Assembly (NCBI GenBank): GCA_032718475.1
Contig: JAUCBJ010003734.1
Span: forward strand, 103,692 to 167,691
Direction: 5' to 3'
DNA length: 64,000 bases
DNA from: Nemertoderma westbladi
Taxonomy: Eukaryota > Xenacoelomorpha > Nemertodermatida > Nemertodermatidae
Position 1 is the first letter of the stretch. Every line of letters begins with the position of its first letter. This document shows, in pieces, positions 10,084 through 21,539 of the stretch. A model generated the notes under the pieces. It was not told where the DNA came from. It saw only the letters and a list, made by a program, of their open reading frames with translations, and searched no databases. Both the position numbers and the translations under genes were made by a program.

Positions 10084-12945
10084 GCCGTGTAACGCCATTA
10101 ATTGTCTAATTGATTACCGTTATAAGAAGGGGACCTGTAGGTCTAATTTTACTGTTACAATAAGGGGAACTGTAGTTCCGATTCATTACCATTACAAGTA
10201 GGGGAACGGTAGGTCCAATTCATTACCATTACAAGAAGGGGGACCGTAGGTCCAATTCATTACCATTACAAGAAGGGGGACCGTAGGTCCAATTCATTAC
10301 CATTACAAGAAGGGGAACTGTAGGTCCAATTCATTACCATTACAAGAAGGGGGACCGTAGGTCTAAATCATTACTGTTACAATAAGGGGAACTGTAGGTC
10401 CAATTCATTACCATTACAAGAAGGGGGACCGTAGGTCCAATTCATTACCATTACAAGAAGGGGAACTGTAGGTCCAATTCATTACCATTACAAGAAGGGG
10501 GACCGTAGGTCTAAATCATTACTGTTACAATAAGGGGAACTGTAGGTCCAATTCATTACCATTACAATAAGGAGAACTGTAGGTCTAATTCATTACCATT
10601 ACAATAAGGGGAACTGTAGGTCTACTTAATTACTGTTACAAGAAGGGGATCTGTAGGTCCAATTCATTACCATTACAAGAGGACGAACAGTAGGTTTAAT
10701 ACATTACTGTTACAAGAAGGGGAACTGTAGGTCTAATTCATTACTGTTACAAGAAGGGGAACTGTAGGTCTAATTTTACTGTTACAATAAGGGGAACTGT
10801 AGTTCCGATTCATTACCATTACAAGTAGGGGAACCGTAGGTCCAATTCATTACCATTACAAGAAGGGGGACCGTAGGTCCAATTCATTACCATTACAAGA
10901 AGGGGAACGGTAGGTCCAATTCATTACCATTACAAGAAGGGGGACCGTAGGTCTAAATCATTACTGTTACAATAAGGGGAACTGTAGGTCCAATTCATTA
11001 CCATTACAATAAGGAGAACTGTAGGTCTAATTCATTACCATTACAATAAGGGGAACTGTAGGTCTACTTAATTACTGTTACAAGAAGGGGATCTGTAGGT
11101 CCAATTCATTACCATTACAAGAGGACGAACAGTAGGTTTAATACATTACTGTTACAAGAAGGGGAACTGTAGGTCTAATTCATTACTGTTACAAGAAGGG
11201 GAACTGTAGGTCTAATTCATTACTGATACAAGAAGGGGGGATATCTAGGTCCAATTCATTACCATTACAAGAGGACGAACAGTACGTATAATTCATTACT
11301 GTTTCAAGAATGGGACCTGTAGGTCTAATTCATCCCTGTTACAAGAAGGGGAACTGTAGGTCCAATTCATTACCATTACAAGAGGACGAACAGTAGGTAT
11401 AATTCATTACTGTTACAAGAATGGGACCTGTAGGTCTAATTCATTACTGTTATAAGAAGGGAACTGTAGGTCTAATTCATTACTGATACAAGAAGAGTAA
11501 TTGTAGGTCCAATTCATTACCATTACAAGAAGGGGAACTGTAGATCTAATTCGTTACTTTTACAAGAAGGGAACCTGTAGGTCTAATTCATTACTGATAC
11601 AAGAAGGGGATCTGTAGGTCTAATTCATTGCTGATACAAGAAGGGATCTCTAGGTCCAATTCATTAGCATTACAAGAGGACAAACCTTAGGTCTAAATCA
11701 TTACCATTACAAGAAGGGGATCTCTAGGTCCAATTCATTACCATTACAAGAGGACGAACAGTAGGTATAATTCATTACTGTTATAAGAAGGGAACTGTAG
11801 GTCTAATTCATTACTGATAAAAGAAGGGTAATTGTAGGTCCAATTTATTACCATTACAAGAAGGGGAACTGTAGGTCTTATTCATTACTGTTGGGGATCT
11901 GTAGGTCCAATTCATTACAATTACAAGAGGGCGAACAGTAGGTATAATTCATTACTGTTACAAGAAGGGGACGTGTAGGTCTAATTCATTACTGTTATAA
12001 GAAGGGAACTGTAGGTCTAATTCATTACTGATACAAGAAGGGTAATTGTAGGTCCAATTTATTACCATTACAAGAAGGGGAACTGTAGGTCTTATTCATT
12101 ACTGTTGGGGATCTGTAGGTCCAATTCATTACAATTACAAGAGGGCGAACAGTAGGTATAATTCATTACTGTTACAAGAAGGGGACGTGTAGGTCTAATT
12201 CATTACTGTTATAAGAAGGGGAACTGCAGGTCTAATTCATTACTGTTACAATAAGGGGAACTGTAGGTCTAATTCATTACCATTGCCAGAGGGCGAATTA
12301 TAGGTCTATATCATTACTGTTACAAGAAGGGGACCTGTAGGTCTAATTCATTACCATTACAAGAAGTGGGACTGCAGGTCTAATTCATTACTGTTACAAG
12401 AAGGGGAACTGTAGGTCCAATTCATTACCATTACGAGAGGGCGAATCATAGGTCTATATCATTACTGTTACAAGAATGGGACCTGTAGGTCTAATTCATT
12501 ACTGTTACAAGAAGGGGAACTGTAGGTCCAATTCATTACCATTACAAGAAGGGGAACTGTAGGTCTTATTCATTACTGTTACAAGAAGGGGATTTGTAGG
12601 TCCAATTCATTACCATTTCAAGAAGGGGGACTGTAGGTCCAATTCATTACCATTACAAGAAGGCGAACCTTAGGTCTAAATCATTACCATTACACGAAGG
12701 GGAACTGTAGGTCTTATTATTACTGTTACAAAAAGGGGATCTGTAGGTCCAATTCATTACCATTACAAGAAGTGGGACTGTAGGTCCAATTCATTACCAT
12801 TACAATAAGGGGGTCTTTAGGTCAAATTCATTACCATTACAAGAAGGGGGACTGTAGGTCCAATTCATTACCATTATAAGAGGGCGAACCTTAGGTCTAA
12901 ATCATTACCATTACACGAAGGGGAACTGTAGGTCTTATTATTACT
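10084..12945 (+). repeat. Satellite B, left array
   Basis: About 77 copies of a 37-bp unit with the core aggtccaattcattacca, then ttacaagaaggggaactgt. Higher-order repeats are visible: a ~630-bp block (near 10141 and again near 10770, about 17 units) and a ~213-bp block (near 11782 and 11995). The array ends abruptly at the BEL integrase frame. The family is the same as 39394-42040 and in the same orientation. Confidence 0.95.
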
Positions 12946-12950
12946 GTTAA

Positions 12951-14207
12951 TTGGCGAACGCCCCGGTTGAGTATGAAATTAAGTATCCGGCACTTCTGCC
13001 AGGAACGTCTACACTAGCTAAGCTGCTAGTTCAACAATGTCATGAGGAAAACCATCATGTGGGCCAAAACTGGATCATGGGCAATATACGTCAACGATAC
13101 TGGATCACCCACATCCATGCGCTAATTCGGGAAGTGTTGAAACGGTGTTTCCCTTGTAGGAGATTTCTGTCGCCACCACTCACCCAAAGAATGGCCGATT
13201 TACCGGCCAAGCGACTCCAATCCGACTCGCCGCCATTCTACGTAACTGGCGTAGACTGCTTCGGACCATTTACAGTCATAGAGCGACGATCAAACATTAA
13301 ATGTTGCGGGGCCATCTTTACATGTCTACGGTCAAGGGTGATCTACCTGGATCTTGTAGTGAATCTCACGCAGCACGCATTCATCAATGCCCTGCGTCGG
13401 TTCGTGGCGAATAATGGTTCGTGCCAGCACATGTACTCGGACAACAGAACAAACTTCGTGGGAGGAGAAAGGGAATTAAGAGAGTCTATCGACGGATGGT
13501 TCACTAACGAAACCGCGTCACATGTCTGGAAGGAGCACCACATCCAGTGGCACTTCCAGACACCCTTAGCACCCCATACGAGCGGGGTATGGGAAAAGCT
13601 CATTGACTTGGTTAAACGGTCCATTCGGATCGCGTTAGGGGATACCTGGGTTACTCACGATATCTTACGCACCATATTCTGTGAAATCACGGCTACCTTA
13701 AACAACTGGCCAATAGTTCCCATCCATGACGTCCCAACCGATCTGGAGCCCCTCACACCCAACCATCTCCTTGGTAGACCCAAGACTCACATACTCCCGG
13801 ATGCTATATTCCCGGATCCCAAAGACATCGCGAAACACACAAGTTGGAAGAAAGCCCAAGCGCTGGCAGCGCATTGGTGGAGGATTTGGGCCCAGGAGTA
13901 TCTCATAACGTTACGAACAAGGAGAAAAAAATGGAATAACACGTACTGGATTATCGCAGTTGGCGATATGGTACTCGTCAAAGAAGACCTTAAAGACCGC
14001 GTGCACTGGCCTGTGGTGCGTGTCGTGGAAATATTCCCTAGTATAGACGGACTTGCAAGAACGGTGACAATACGAATGGCAAAGGGCCACTACCAACGCC
14101 CTATCCAGAGGCTTTGCCTTCTCGAAGGCAATGACAGCGGTGACTCCACGAGAGGTGATAAGTTTCCTACTCTGGATCCTGCTGCGGACATTGGTGACAA
14201 TAACTAA
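12951..14207 (+). CDS. BEL/Pao integrase, N-truncated (copy 1)
   Basis: A 418-codon open frame beginning at the satellite junction without an ATG, so the pol part before it is missing. It would catalyse insertion of a BEL/Pao LTR element. The order is a zinc-binding HHCC module (H31, H35/36, C66, C69), then the DDE core with D102 in VDCFGPF, D164 in YSDNRTNFVGG and E215 in SGVWEKL. The DUF5641-type C-terminal domain follows (VGDMVLV, then the RP...LCLLE end). All three catalytic acids are present and there is no internal stop, which is unusual in this window. No matching reverse transcriptase lies upstream. Confidence 0.92.
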   Translation: MANAPVEYEIKYPALLPGTSTLAKLLVQQCHEENHHVGQNWIMGNIRQRYWITHIHALIREVLKRCFPCRRFLSPPLTQRMADLPAKRLQSDSPPFYVTGVDCFGPFTVIERRSNIKCCGAIFTCLRSRVIYLDLVVNLTQHAFINALRRFVANNGSCQHMYSDNRTNFVGGERELRESIDGWFTNETASHVWKEHHIQWHFQTPLAPHTSGVWEKLIDLVKRSIRIALGDTWVTHDILRTIFCEITATLNNWPIVPIHDVPTDLEPLTPNHLLGRPKTHILPDAIFPDPKDIAKHTSWKKAQALAAHWWRIWAQEYLITLRTRRKKWNNTYWIIAVGDMVLVKEDLKDRVHWPVVRVVEIFPSIDGLARTVTIRMAKGHYQRPIQRLCLLEGNDSGDSTRGDKFPTLDPAADIGDNN

Positions 14208-14474
14208 CCCGTTTAACCCTTCCCATCCTATTGACAAACTCTTTAAATGTGATTTACCGACAATAATTATGGACCCCCCTTAAACCAACTGTAACCACGC
14301 ATGGTATTTGTGTTTCCTCGTGTGTTATGTGGAGTCCAGCGTCACCCTGCAGATGTTTCGACTAACACAGGGTAGTTTATGTTTTGTTCACCCTGATTTT
14401 GGTCATCAGGACCAACTACCTTAGATTATCGGAAATGGGAAAGTTTCGAAGTGGAATTCATTGTATCCATTGCT

Positions 14475-14660
14475 CGATTGCGTTATTCTGGTGGGTTCAT
14501 GGTGCATTCCACATGACTTCGTCAATAGAGACTTTATGTTCCTCAGCCACGTTATTCTGGTGGGTCCCTGGTGCATTACACCTGAATTCGTCGGCTGAGC
14601 TTTATGTTTCTGGGAGTGTTATTCTCATGGGTCCCTGGTGCATTCCACGTGACTTCACTT
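14475..14660 (+). repeat. Three-copy ~75-80 bp tandem repeat
   Basis: The pattern gttattctggtgggtccctg followed by gtgcattcc occurs three times, each followed by a variable gactt segment. Confidence 0.75.
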
Positions 14661-14867
14661 CCAGCGTTCTATTCATCGTCCGTTATGTGTGCAGTTTGGG
14701 GTGTAAGCGGTGTAACGAGTCCAGCTGTTGATACCAGACTGCCGCGTAATAACCCCTCCACAACAAAGAATTCCCAAGAAGATGGTCGAAAGTAGTACGA
14801 AACGATGAAAGGAAACAGATATCTCTACTATAAACTGAATGATGATGTGTACTATTATGATGATGAT

Positions 14868-14978
14868 AATGTGAAAATGCGCATCCCTGGTGTCTTGCAC
14901 TTATAACTGAATGGTGCACGTAATATTATGATAATGTGATAATGCACATCCCTGGTGTCTTGCGCTTATAACCCAATG
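14868..14978 (+). repeat. Two-copy ~75 bp tandem repeat
   Basis: The string gcacatccctggtgtcttgc, preceded by gataatgtga, occurs twice. Next to it, gatgaaatgtgaaataaat repeats near 15003-15050. Confidence 0.7.
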
Positions 14979-15330
14979 ATGATTGCCGGGGGGCTATAAA
15001 CCTGATGAAATGTGAAATAAATGATGAAATGTGAAATAAATGATGAAATGTGAAATTAAATGAAATGGAATGTGAAATGAATAAAATGTAGAAAAGAAAA
15101 AGAAGAAAAAAAATGGGATAAAAAAGTTAAAAAAGAAACGGACATAAAAAGTAAAAAACAAGAAAAAACTGGTTGGATAATAATGAATAGCTATAGTAAC
15201 TGTAAATGCTGAATTTAGCACCAAGAAGATGATAGATACCTATACAACAGTAATATTACCTATATTAAGTAGCAAGAAAAACAATTCTGTAGTCGCTATA
15301 GAATTCAGACTTTCTAGATTTATAATTAAC

Positions 15331-15352
15331 TGTAGTGACTGATTGACCCTTG
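15331..15352 (+). repeat. Gypsy 5' LTR, first 22 bp
   Basis: Identical to the first 22 bp of the 3' LTR at 35978. It starts with tgtagtgactgattgaccc. The rest of the LTR resumes at 18377. Confidence 0.9.
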
Positions 15353-16801
15353 GTGGGATAAATATTTCTCCATTTGACGCAACACCGCCGCGGCCGCTAT
15401 GAGGGAGGTGAATACCGCGGCCGCTCCTAAAGCCGCAGGCCATCGCTAACTATATAGGTTAACTTGGGATTCTGGGGGACTTTTCGATGAAGGAACTGAC
15501 CAAATTTTTTTATTTTCTCACCAGGGGAGCGGCTCGGAATTCTAAGATATTAGCAACTCTAACATTATTAAATCGAACCCTTTGACGGACAAGGCGGACA
15601 AAAAACCGTCATTTTTTCGACAATTTTAAAATTTTTTTGAAAGGCGCTCTACAGTGGCTCGAAAAAACCCTAGGTTATTGCTTAGCCGACGCCGGGATAC
15701 GATAGAAGGGATTAATTAGTGAATTCGTTTTTTTTTTCAAAAAAGATTACCACGCCTTTTTTCCGAAAATGTCCGTCAAAGTTGAAAAAACGGACAAAAT
15801 GACTTTGCGGGATCCGCTATAACTCGGCTAATATTAATCGTACGGGGACAAAAGTAACGTGGTTGGAAAGGGGAAGAGTGGTACTACCTTCGTATCGAAT
15901 GGGGGTAAGATATTTATTAAAATTTCGGGTGGAAAAAGGGGCTGTAAATTTGTACGTTTCTGTCCGTCTTTTTTGGAAAACTTATTTCCGAAAAGTTTAA
16001 TTCGACAACGCGGGTAGGAATCCACTAATTCTTTTATGAAACTCGTAGAAGACCATTGGGGCTACGTTCCTATCGAATGGGGGTACAAAAAATATGTCGG
16101 CAATAGGGACCAAAAAGGGCCAGAATTTGTAAAGTAGTTTTTATCGAATAATTTTTTATTTTTAACTTTAGTTGGTTACGGTACATTCTATACAATCAAT
16201 ATCTATACGGCGAATTCAAATATGCTATCGGTTTTGCTCCAAGGATGATATTAAAAAAATGAGGGCCAAAATTATAATTTCGCGCTTCAAACTTGCTTCG
16301 CGGGAAATCGTCTAGCTCGAAAACTACTTAACTTACGGGAGATTTGTTTACACAGACTTATAGTGCGTTAAATTATGTATCTAACAGCGTTAATCACAGC
16401 GCCGGAGGTATTATAAAACTGGAGCGGCAGGCGATCGTGAGAAATATAATATTTATAAAAAGGGACGAAAAATTTTTTTTTTAACAAATCGCTATTCCAT
16501 TATAATTTAGCGTATTGCGCCAAAAGTACCTGTAAAATGTAGCAAATTAACTCCGCTATCTTTTATCTTAACATATATAATTAAAATTACGAATTTTAAG
16601 GGTCGAAAAATATCGCGTTATTTTGGCCCTTTTTTTTAATTTTTTTAGGGCCAAAAATAACCCCTTCTCAAAAGATTAAGAAAAAAATTACGGCAAAGAA
16701 TATACCAATTTTATTGAATTTGGACCATCAGAACCGAAGTTAGGGCGATTTTAGTGAAAAAATAAAAATAATTTTTTTTGCAAAAAAATTAAGAATGGTC
16801 A

Positions 16802-16874
16802 GGTCAATATTGGATTTCGAACCCGCGAACTTAGGTTTCCTTAACGTGATTGATAACCACTAGACTATGTGAGC
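16802..16874 (-). tRNA. tRNA-like sequence, degenerate
   Basis: The minus strand has catagtctagtggttatca (A box type) and gcgggttcgaaatcc (B box type) at tRNA spacing, over 73 nt. The acceptor and anticodon stems do not pair well. A tRNA pseudogene or SINE head is more likely than a working tRNA. Confidence 0.35.
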
Positions 16875-17731
16875 AAGTGAATTTGAAATTTTCGAGTGAC
16901 TATTTTTAAACATAAATAACTTCGGTTCTACAGGGCCGTTTAATCTGAAACTTTTTTCATTGGATAGAGAATAGATCGTAGTGTGTGAAATAGGATAAAA
17001 CTTGGGAAAAGACTTATGTGCACTTAGTGCAAAATGCACTTAAATAGTGAACATTTTTTCGATATTTCAAACACTATTATTTCCAGTTCTATTCATCGTA
17101 GAATGTTATTTTTTGGATTAAAATGTAGTTTGGAATGATTTCTAACTATAATCGTAACATTTGTGTAACTTTTTATGTCTATAAAGTGACTTAAAATGTC
17201 CATGAATATGGTCCAAAATCGCAAATCCAGATTTATTAAATTGGATTTTTGACACTTTTAGTGACTGACACTTGATCATACACCATCGTAGATCGGTAGA
17301 GGATAAACATAAGTTTCTTAAATAAGAGCCACCATTACGATCTGCTAAAGTGCATTTGTACAAATAAGTGTGCAAAAGTGCAAATTTTTTAATAAGGTCA
17401 AATTATATAGTATTGGGTTCTTTTCTTTGCAGATACTTTATTTTCATATTGATATGTTGTTTGAACCTTACTGAGCGCATTAGGGGATATGCGTACAAAT
17501 AACCGGCCCTTATGAAGCTTCGATTGGGTAAATTAATAAAACATAAGGTTGTATAGTATAATATTCTAAAAACCAGTGTGATATTAAATGCACTTTAAAT
17601 AATAAATAGAGATCAAACAACAAATGGACCACACAATTAAAAACTCGCACAATTTTGTACTTATTATATCGCTTCAAATTAATTCAACAGTGGATATTTG
17701 GGGGAAGGGGGAAGTTACAGTGTGCATTCGG

Positions 17732-17778
17732 GGGAAGTTTGGTGAACTGCATTTATGCAGTGAATCCAAACTTCCCCC
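17732..17778. other. Imperfect hairpin
   Basis: The arm gggggaagtttgg...ctgcat pairs with atgcag...ccaaacttccccc around a 2-nt turn, about 22 bp with a small bulge. Confidence 0.6.
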
Positions 17779-18376
17779 TTTGATATATCATATACTTAAG
17801 ACATGCTAGGGTGACGGGGAAATATTTGTTACTGTCACACTTTGCTTCCATTTATCCTATCCTTTATTATTACCCCAGTCAGATAAGAGATAATAAATCA
17901 GTAAAAACTAAACTAAACTGTCTTTCATGCAAACAAATTTCTAACTAAAGACGGGTGAATGACCATGACCATGGAAATAATTTTAAATATAATTGTATAT
18001 CAACTATTTGGGGAGGCTTCCAAGTTAAACCCGAAAACAATTATTTTGTTACATAGTAAATAACGTTGTATGTTCTTCTTCCTCTCATAATAAAATATAA
18101 ATGACATATCTCAGATAGCTATGCCCTGTAACATTTCACAACCAAAATATTTAAGTGTGAAAAGTGTAGGCCTACCACACTCCGCCCAAACAACCGCAAA
18201 CGCATAGCCAACAAATTTAACAAAAGGTTACATACATGTTGGGTTCATGACGAGATGAGTGAAAATTGATCGCGTAATATAAAGTAAAAAATTAAGAGAC
18301 GGGCTGGCTCTCCTCCACTTTCTTACCCAATGGATATGTTGTTGTAATAATCTAATATTGGGGCGGCTTTCTCTCG

Positions 18377-18526
18377 TTCACTGATTGACCCTTATGAATA
18401 TTGTGTAACTCTTAGTTGTGTTATATAGCTATATAGGAAAGCAGTTTACAGGTGACGGTTTAGTTACAGTAACTTGTTTGATTGTATATTTTGTTCGACA
18501 TTGATTATTATATGTGGCAGTCTACA
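18377..18526 (+). repeat. Gypsy 5' LTR, remaining 150 bp
   Basis: Matches 36000-36149 with one difference (ttttgttcg against tgttgttcg). It ends in tctaca. Confidence 0.93.
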
Positions 18527-18527
18527 C

Positions 18528-18547
18528 TGGTGTCAGAAGTGGGATTC
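18528..18547 (+). promoter_or_regulatory. Gypsy primer binding site (tRNA-Leu)
   Basis: The string tggtgtcagaagtgggattc starts one base after the LTR. It is complementary to the 3' end of an animal tRNA-Leu (ending ...cccacttctgaca plus CCA), recalled from memory. It would prime minus-strand DNA synthesis. Confidence 0.85.
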
Positions 18548-18602
18548 ATGATCAATATCAATTTACCAGCCGAAGAACAAATTATCAACATTCACAACCA
18601 GA

Positions 18603-19619
18603 ATGGAAGACAATAAGCCAGACAAACTATTAATACAAACGCATTTTGAAGTTCCACCAAAGTTAGCAAATGAGGACCGCGAATCTATCGAAAATTTCTT
18701 TCGCGATTTCCGCCTGGCTTGCACCGTAAATGGCTGGGTTGATCAAGAGGGAATTCGTCGTTTACCTGCTTATGTTCCTTACAAGATTCGTGTTCTCTTG
18801 GATACCAGTCTTCCCAGTTTCGATGACATCGAAGTAAATCTATATACAAAGCTATGGCCAGGAAATGCAATTAGATTTGTGATGCGACGAGCATTTAAAG
18901 CTAAACAACAGCCAGGCGAATCTGTTCTCGCTTATTATGCCTCTATTTCAGACATTTGTAAGAACGCATTTGCTGGTATTGCAGTAACCCATAGGAATAA
19001 TTTAGCAGTTTCTGTCTTTGTTGCTGGTCTACGTGACGAATTGCGGGAGAAACTTAAATTGAAGGATCCATGAAATTTAGAGAGTGCCTTCTCTCTTGCG
19101 CAAAATGAGGAATTGAAGTCATCATATAAGCAATCTCCATCAATATCGTCTTCGTCTGTGGCAGATAATGAATACCTTAACTATGAAGATGAGGTTGATG
19201 CTGTTAGGTTTTCTGGCGCAAATGCTCAGATACGTGAGTCAATCCTCTGCTACTGTTGTCAAGGTCGTGGCCATATACAACGAGATTGTCCTTCAAAAAC
19301 CCAACAACTAAAACAAGGCTATAGACATCAGGCCACTGAGGGAATGCGGCAAAATATGTGACCACCACGGTTTCAACAACCTCGTTATCAATATTTTCGA
19401 GCACCCCATATTCAACACTTCCAAAATCCAACAAATTATCGCGCTAGTGTTGCACCAGTTACAGAACAGGCATTTAATAATACGATGGAACAATCAATCA
19501 ATGGTTTCCAGTACGCTCAAGATTATAACCAGTATCAACCAGCTACGACTGACGCTAACTACATTTCGGATTCTATGCAACAATCTTCTGCGGTTGATTT
19601 AAACTTCCAACAACAGTGA
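18603..19619 (+). pseudogene. gag: Gypsy gag with two in-frame stops
   Basis: The frame starts at ATG 18603 and can be followed to 19619. In-frame TGA stops interrupt it at 19071 and 19359. The first part is a capsid-like helical region (pattern ENFFRDFRLAC, later FVAGLRDELREKLKL). A single zinc knuckle CYCCQGRGHIQRDC follows near 19248-19289, then a Q/N-rich tail. Gag packages the RNA in virus-like particles. The final stop overlaps the pol ATG in the string tgatg, so pol lies in a different frame. The two stops should prevent a full-length product. Confidence 0.88.
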
Positions 19620-21535
19620 TGGTGGGCCACACCACTGTTGCTGTGATAGCCCATGAGAGAACTCAAGGTCGATTCTTTGTTAAAGGAACTATCAATGGGC
19701 AGATTTGCGAGATACTGATGGACTCTGGTGCATCCTCTACAATTCTGCACTCTTCATTAGTTACTGAAAATCAGTTCATCTTAAAAACTGCGAATGGTGT
19801 ACCCCTTAATGTTCGAGGTCGTTGTCAAATTCCAATTCAAATAGGCACTTCTAAGGCCGATGTAAACGTTTTCGTGGCCACAGATTCGGCTCATCCATGC
19901 ATTCTTGGGGTCAATGGACTACGTGCTCTAAATGTAACACTAAAATTTTCGGATAGTATTCCTTCTTCTCTTTCAGTAAATGATAAAGTTGTCACATTAA
20001 ATTTAATCGAGAAATGTACTATAAATAGAGATGTTCCCAGGGAACATTTAGAAACATTTTACTTTCTAACAAAGGAATATAATGGTTTGTTTGAACCACC
20101 ACTTGGGCGTACAAACCTTGTGGAACATCACATAAAAACTAAATCTGAGATACCAATATTTCAGAGGCCATACCATGTTCCTTTGGCTAAAAGAGATCTC
20201 CTAGAGTCTAATATTAAAGATATGCTGGATAAGGATATTATCACTCCTTCTTCCTCACCATATTCATCACCTTTGGTTATTGTTAAGAAGCCTGATGGAA
20301 ACGACAGAGTGTGCGTAGATTTCCGTGCACTGAATGCTGTAACAGAGAAAGATGCATTTCCATTACCACGAATTTCTGATTTATTAGATAAACTATACGG
20401 AGCGAAATATTTTTCATCAATAGATTTGGCATCTGGATTTTGGCAGATACCTCTTGCCTCAGATGATAGACATAAAACTGCGTTTTCGTGTAGTCTTGGC
20501 CATTTTGAATTTGTTGTCATGGCCTTTGGTCTAAATAATGCCCTACCAACATTCCAAAGATTAATGAGTAATTTATTTGGTGACATGTCATGCGTTGTTT
20601 TCTACATGGACAACATCTATGTGGTCACAACGGAACTAAAGCAAAATTTAGAGATACTTCGTGAAGTTTTCCGCCGATTAAAAGTTGCAAAATTAAAACT
20701 CCAGCCAAAAAAATGTTCATTTTTACAGAGAAGAGTTGAATTTTTGGGATTCATTGTTGATGAGGACGTCGTACATCCAAGTGAGTCAAAGATAATTGCT
20801 GTTAAGAACATGATAGCGCCAACAAATGTTTCTGAAGTGAGAAAATTTCTGGGTTTGGTCAATACCTATAGACAATTTATAAGGAACTTTAACCTTATTG
20901 CTGAACCATTGTATGAACTTACACGGAAACAAGTCCCATTTGTTTGGAGTGATGAACAGGAATTTTCATTCGAAAGTTTAAAGGAAGCCTTAATTAGTGC
21001 CCCAGTTCTTGTACACCCTAAAGTTGGTGAACCATTCTTTGTCCATTGCGATGCATCTAATCTTGGAGTTGGTGCCGTCATAAGTCAAACAGATAATGCT
21101 GGTTTGTTTCACCCAATAGCATTTGCAAGTAGGAATCTTACTACAAGTGAAAAGAACTATTCCACAATAGAAAAGGAAGCATTGGCAGTTATATTCGCAT
21201 TGGAACGATTCCAGTCTTATACTTATGGCGCTGAAGTACATGTCTTGTCTGATCATGCTCCATTACAATGGCTAATTAATAATAAAACTGCAACTGGTAG
21301 ACTTGCTCGTTGGCAACTACGACTTCTAGAGTTTGAAGGATTAAAATCTATCAAACACGAAAAGGGGTCTTCTAATCAAGTGGCAGATGCGCTTTCTAGG
21401 TTGCCTAGTAATTGTTCATATATGGATGTGTTTGTGCTTGATGAGAGTGAAAATGGGGGATTAAAACAACTTTCGAAAGAGGAACTCATTCAGCTTCAAG
21501 AAGCTGACAGCGAATTTGACAGAATTAATTATTGA
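19616..21535 (+). CDS. pol: Gypsy pol: protease, reverse transcriptase, RNase H
   Basis: A 639-codon frame starting at the ATG that overlaps the gag stop. The aspartic protease motif LMDSGASST lies near residues 33-41. RT follows, with fingers (VIVKKPDGNDRVCVDFRAL), the SSIDLASGFWQI block with its first catalytic Asp, and the AFGLNNALPTFQRLM helix. The active-site box reads YMDN instead of the usual Y-x-D-D, so the last catalytic Asp is lost. RNase H is recognisable by FFVHCDASNLGVGAV, EKEALAV and SDHAPLQWL. The frame ends at a TAA just before integrase. The YMDN change alone predicts an inactive RT. Confidence 0.93.
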   Translation: MMVGHTTVAVIAHERTQGRFFVKGTINGQICEILMDSGASSTILHSSLVTENQFILKTANGVPLNVRGRCQIPIQIGTSKADVNVFVATDSAHPCILGVNGLRALNVTLKFSDSIPSSLSVNDKVVTLNLIEKCTINRDVPREHLETFYFLTKEYNGLFEPPLGRTNLVEHHIKTKSEIPIFQRPYHVPLAKRDLLESNIKDMLDKDIITPSSSPYSSPLVIVKKPDGNDRVCVDFRALNAVTEKDAFPLPRISDLLDKLYGAKYFSSIDLASGFWQIPLASDDRHKTAFSCSLGHFEFVVMAFGLNNALPTFQRLMSNLFGDMSCVVFYMDNIYVVTTELKQNLEILREVFRRLKVAKLKLQPKKCSFLQRRVEFLGFIVDEDVVHPSESKIIAVKNMIAPTNVSEVRKFLGLVNTYRQFIRNFNLIAEPLYELTRKQVPFVWSDEQEFSFESLKEALISAPVLVHPKVGEPFFVHCDASNLGVGAVISQTDNAGLFHPIAFASRNLTTSEKNYSTIEKEALAVIFALERFQSYTYGAEVHVLSDHAPLQWLINNKTATGRLARWQLRLLEFEGLKSIKHEKGSSNQVADALSRLPSNCSYMDVFVLDESENGGLKQLSKEELIQLQEADSEFDRINY

Positions 21536-21539
21536 TTCA

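Larger units (their letters stand above)
14208..15330 (+). other. Noncoding DNA after BEL integrase, possibly LTR
   Basis: No gene seen. By position it could hold the LTR of the BEL copy before it, and a gag-like frame follows once the nested Gypsy is removed. It contains several short tandem repeats. The last four bases (taac) are the Gypsy target duplication. Confidence 0.4.
15353..18376. mobile_element. 3.0 kb insertion of unknown class in Gypsy 5' LTR
   Basis: Alignment of the split 5' LTR (22 + 150 bp) with the intact 172-bp 3' LTR defines this 3024-bp insertion. There is no target duplication beyond one ambiguous g, no terminal inverted repeat and no long open frame. It is AT-rich. It contains a NotI-like palindromic pair near 15390-15424, a repeated atcgaatgggggta block (about 15895 and 16072), a tRNA-like stretch and a hairpin. 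Confidence 0.75.

Noticed and set aside
637-12945. Regularly spaced repeats suggestive of a CRISPR array
   Set aside because: Head-to-tail satellites without unique spacers, in a eukaryotic context and with no cas genes.
14384-14900. Overlapping frames on both strands around 14.4-14.9 kb
   Set aside because: They follow the local tandem repeats and simple sequence, with no recognisable motifs.
16802-16874. Functional tRNA gene
   Set aside because: Boxes are present but the acceptor and anticodon stems do not pair. Kept only as tRNA-like.
15353-18376. Helitron
   Set aside because: No TC start, no CTAG end with hairpin, and the flanks are not A/T as expected.
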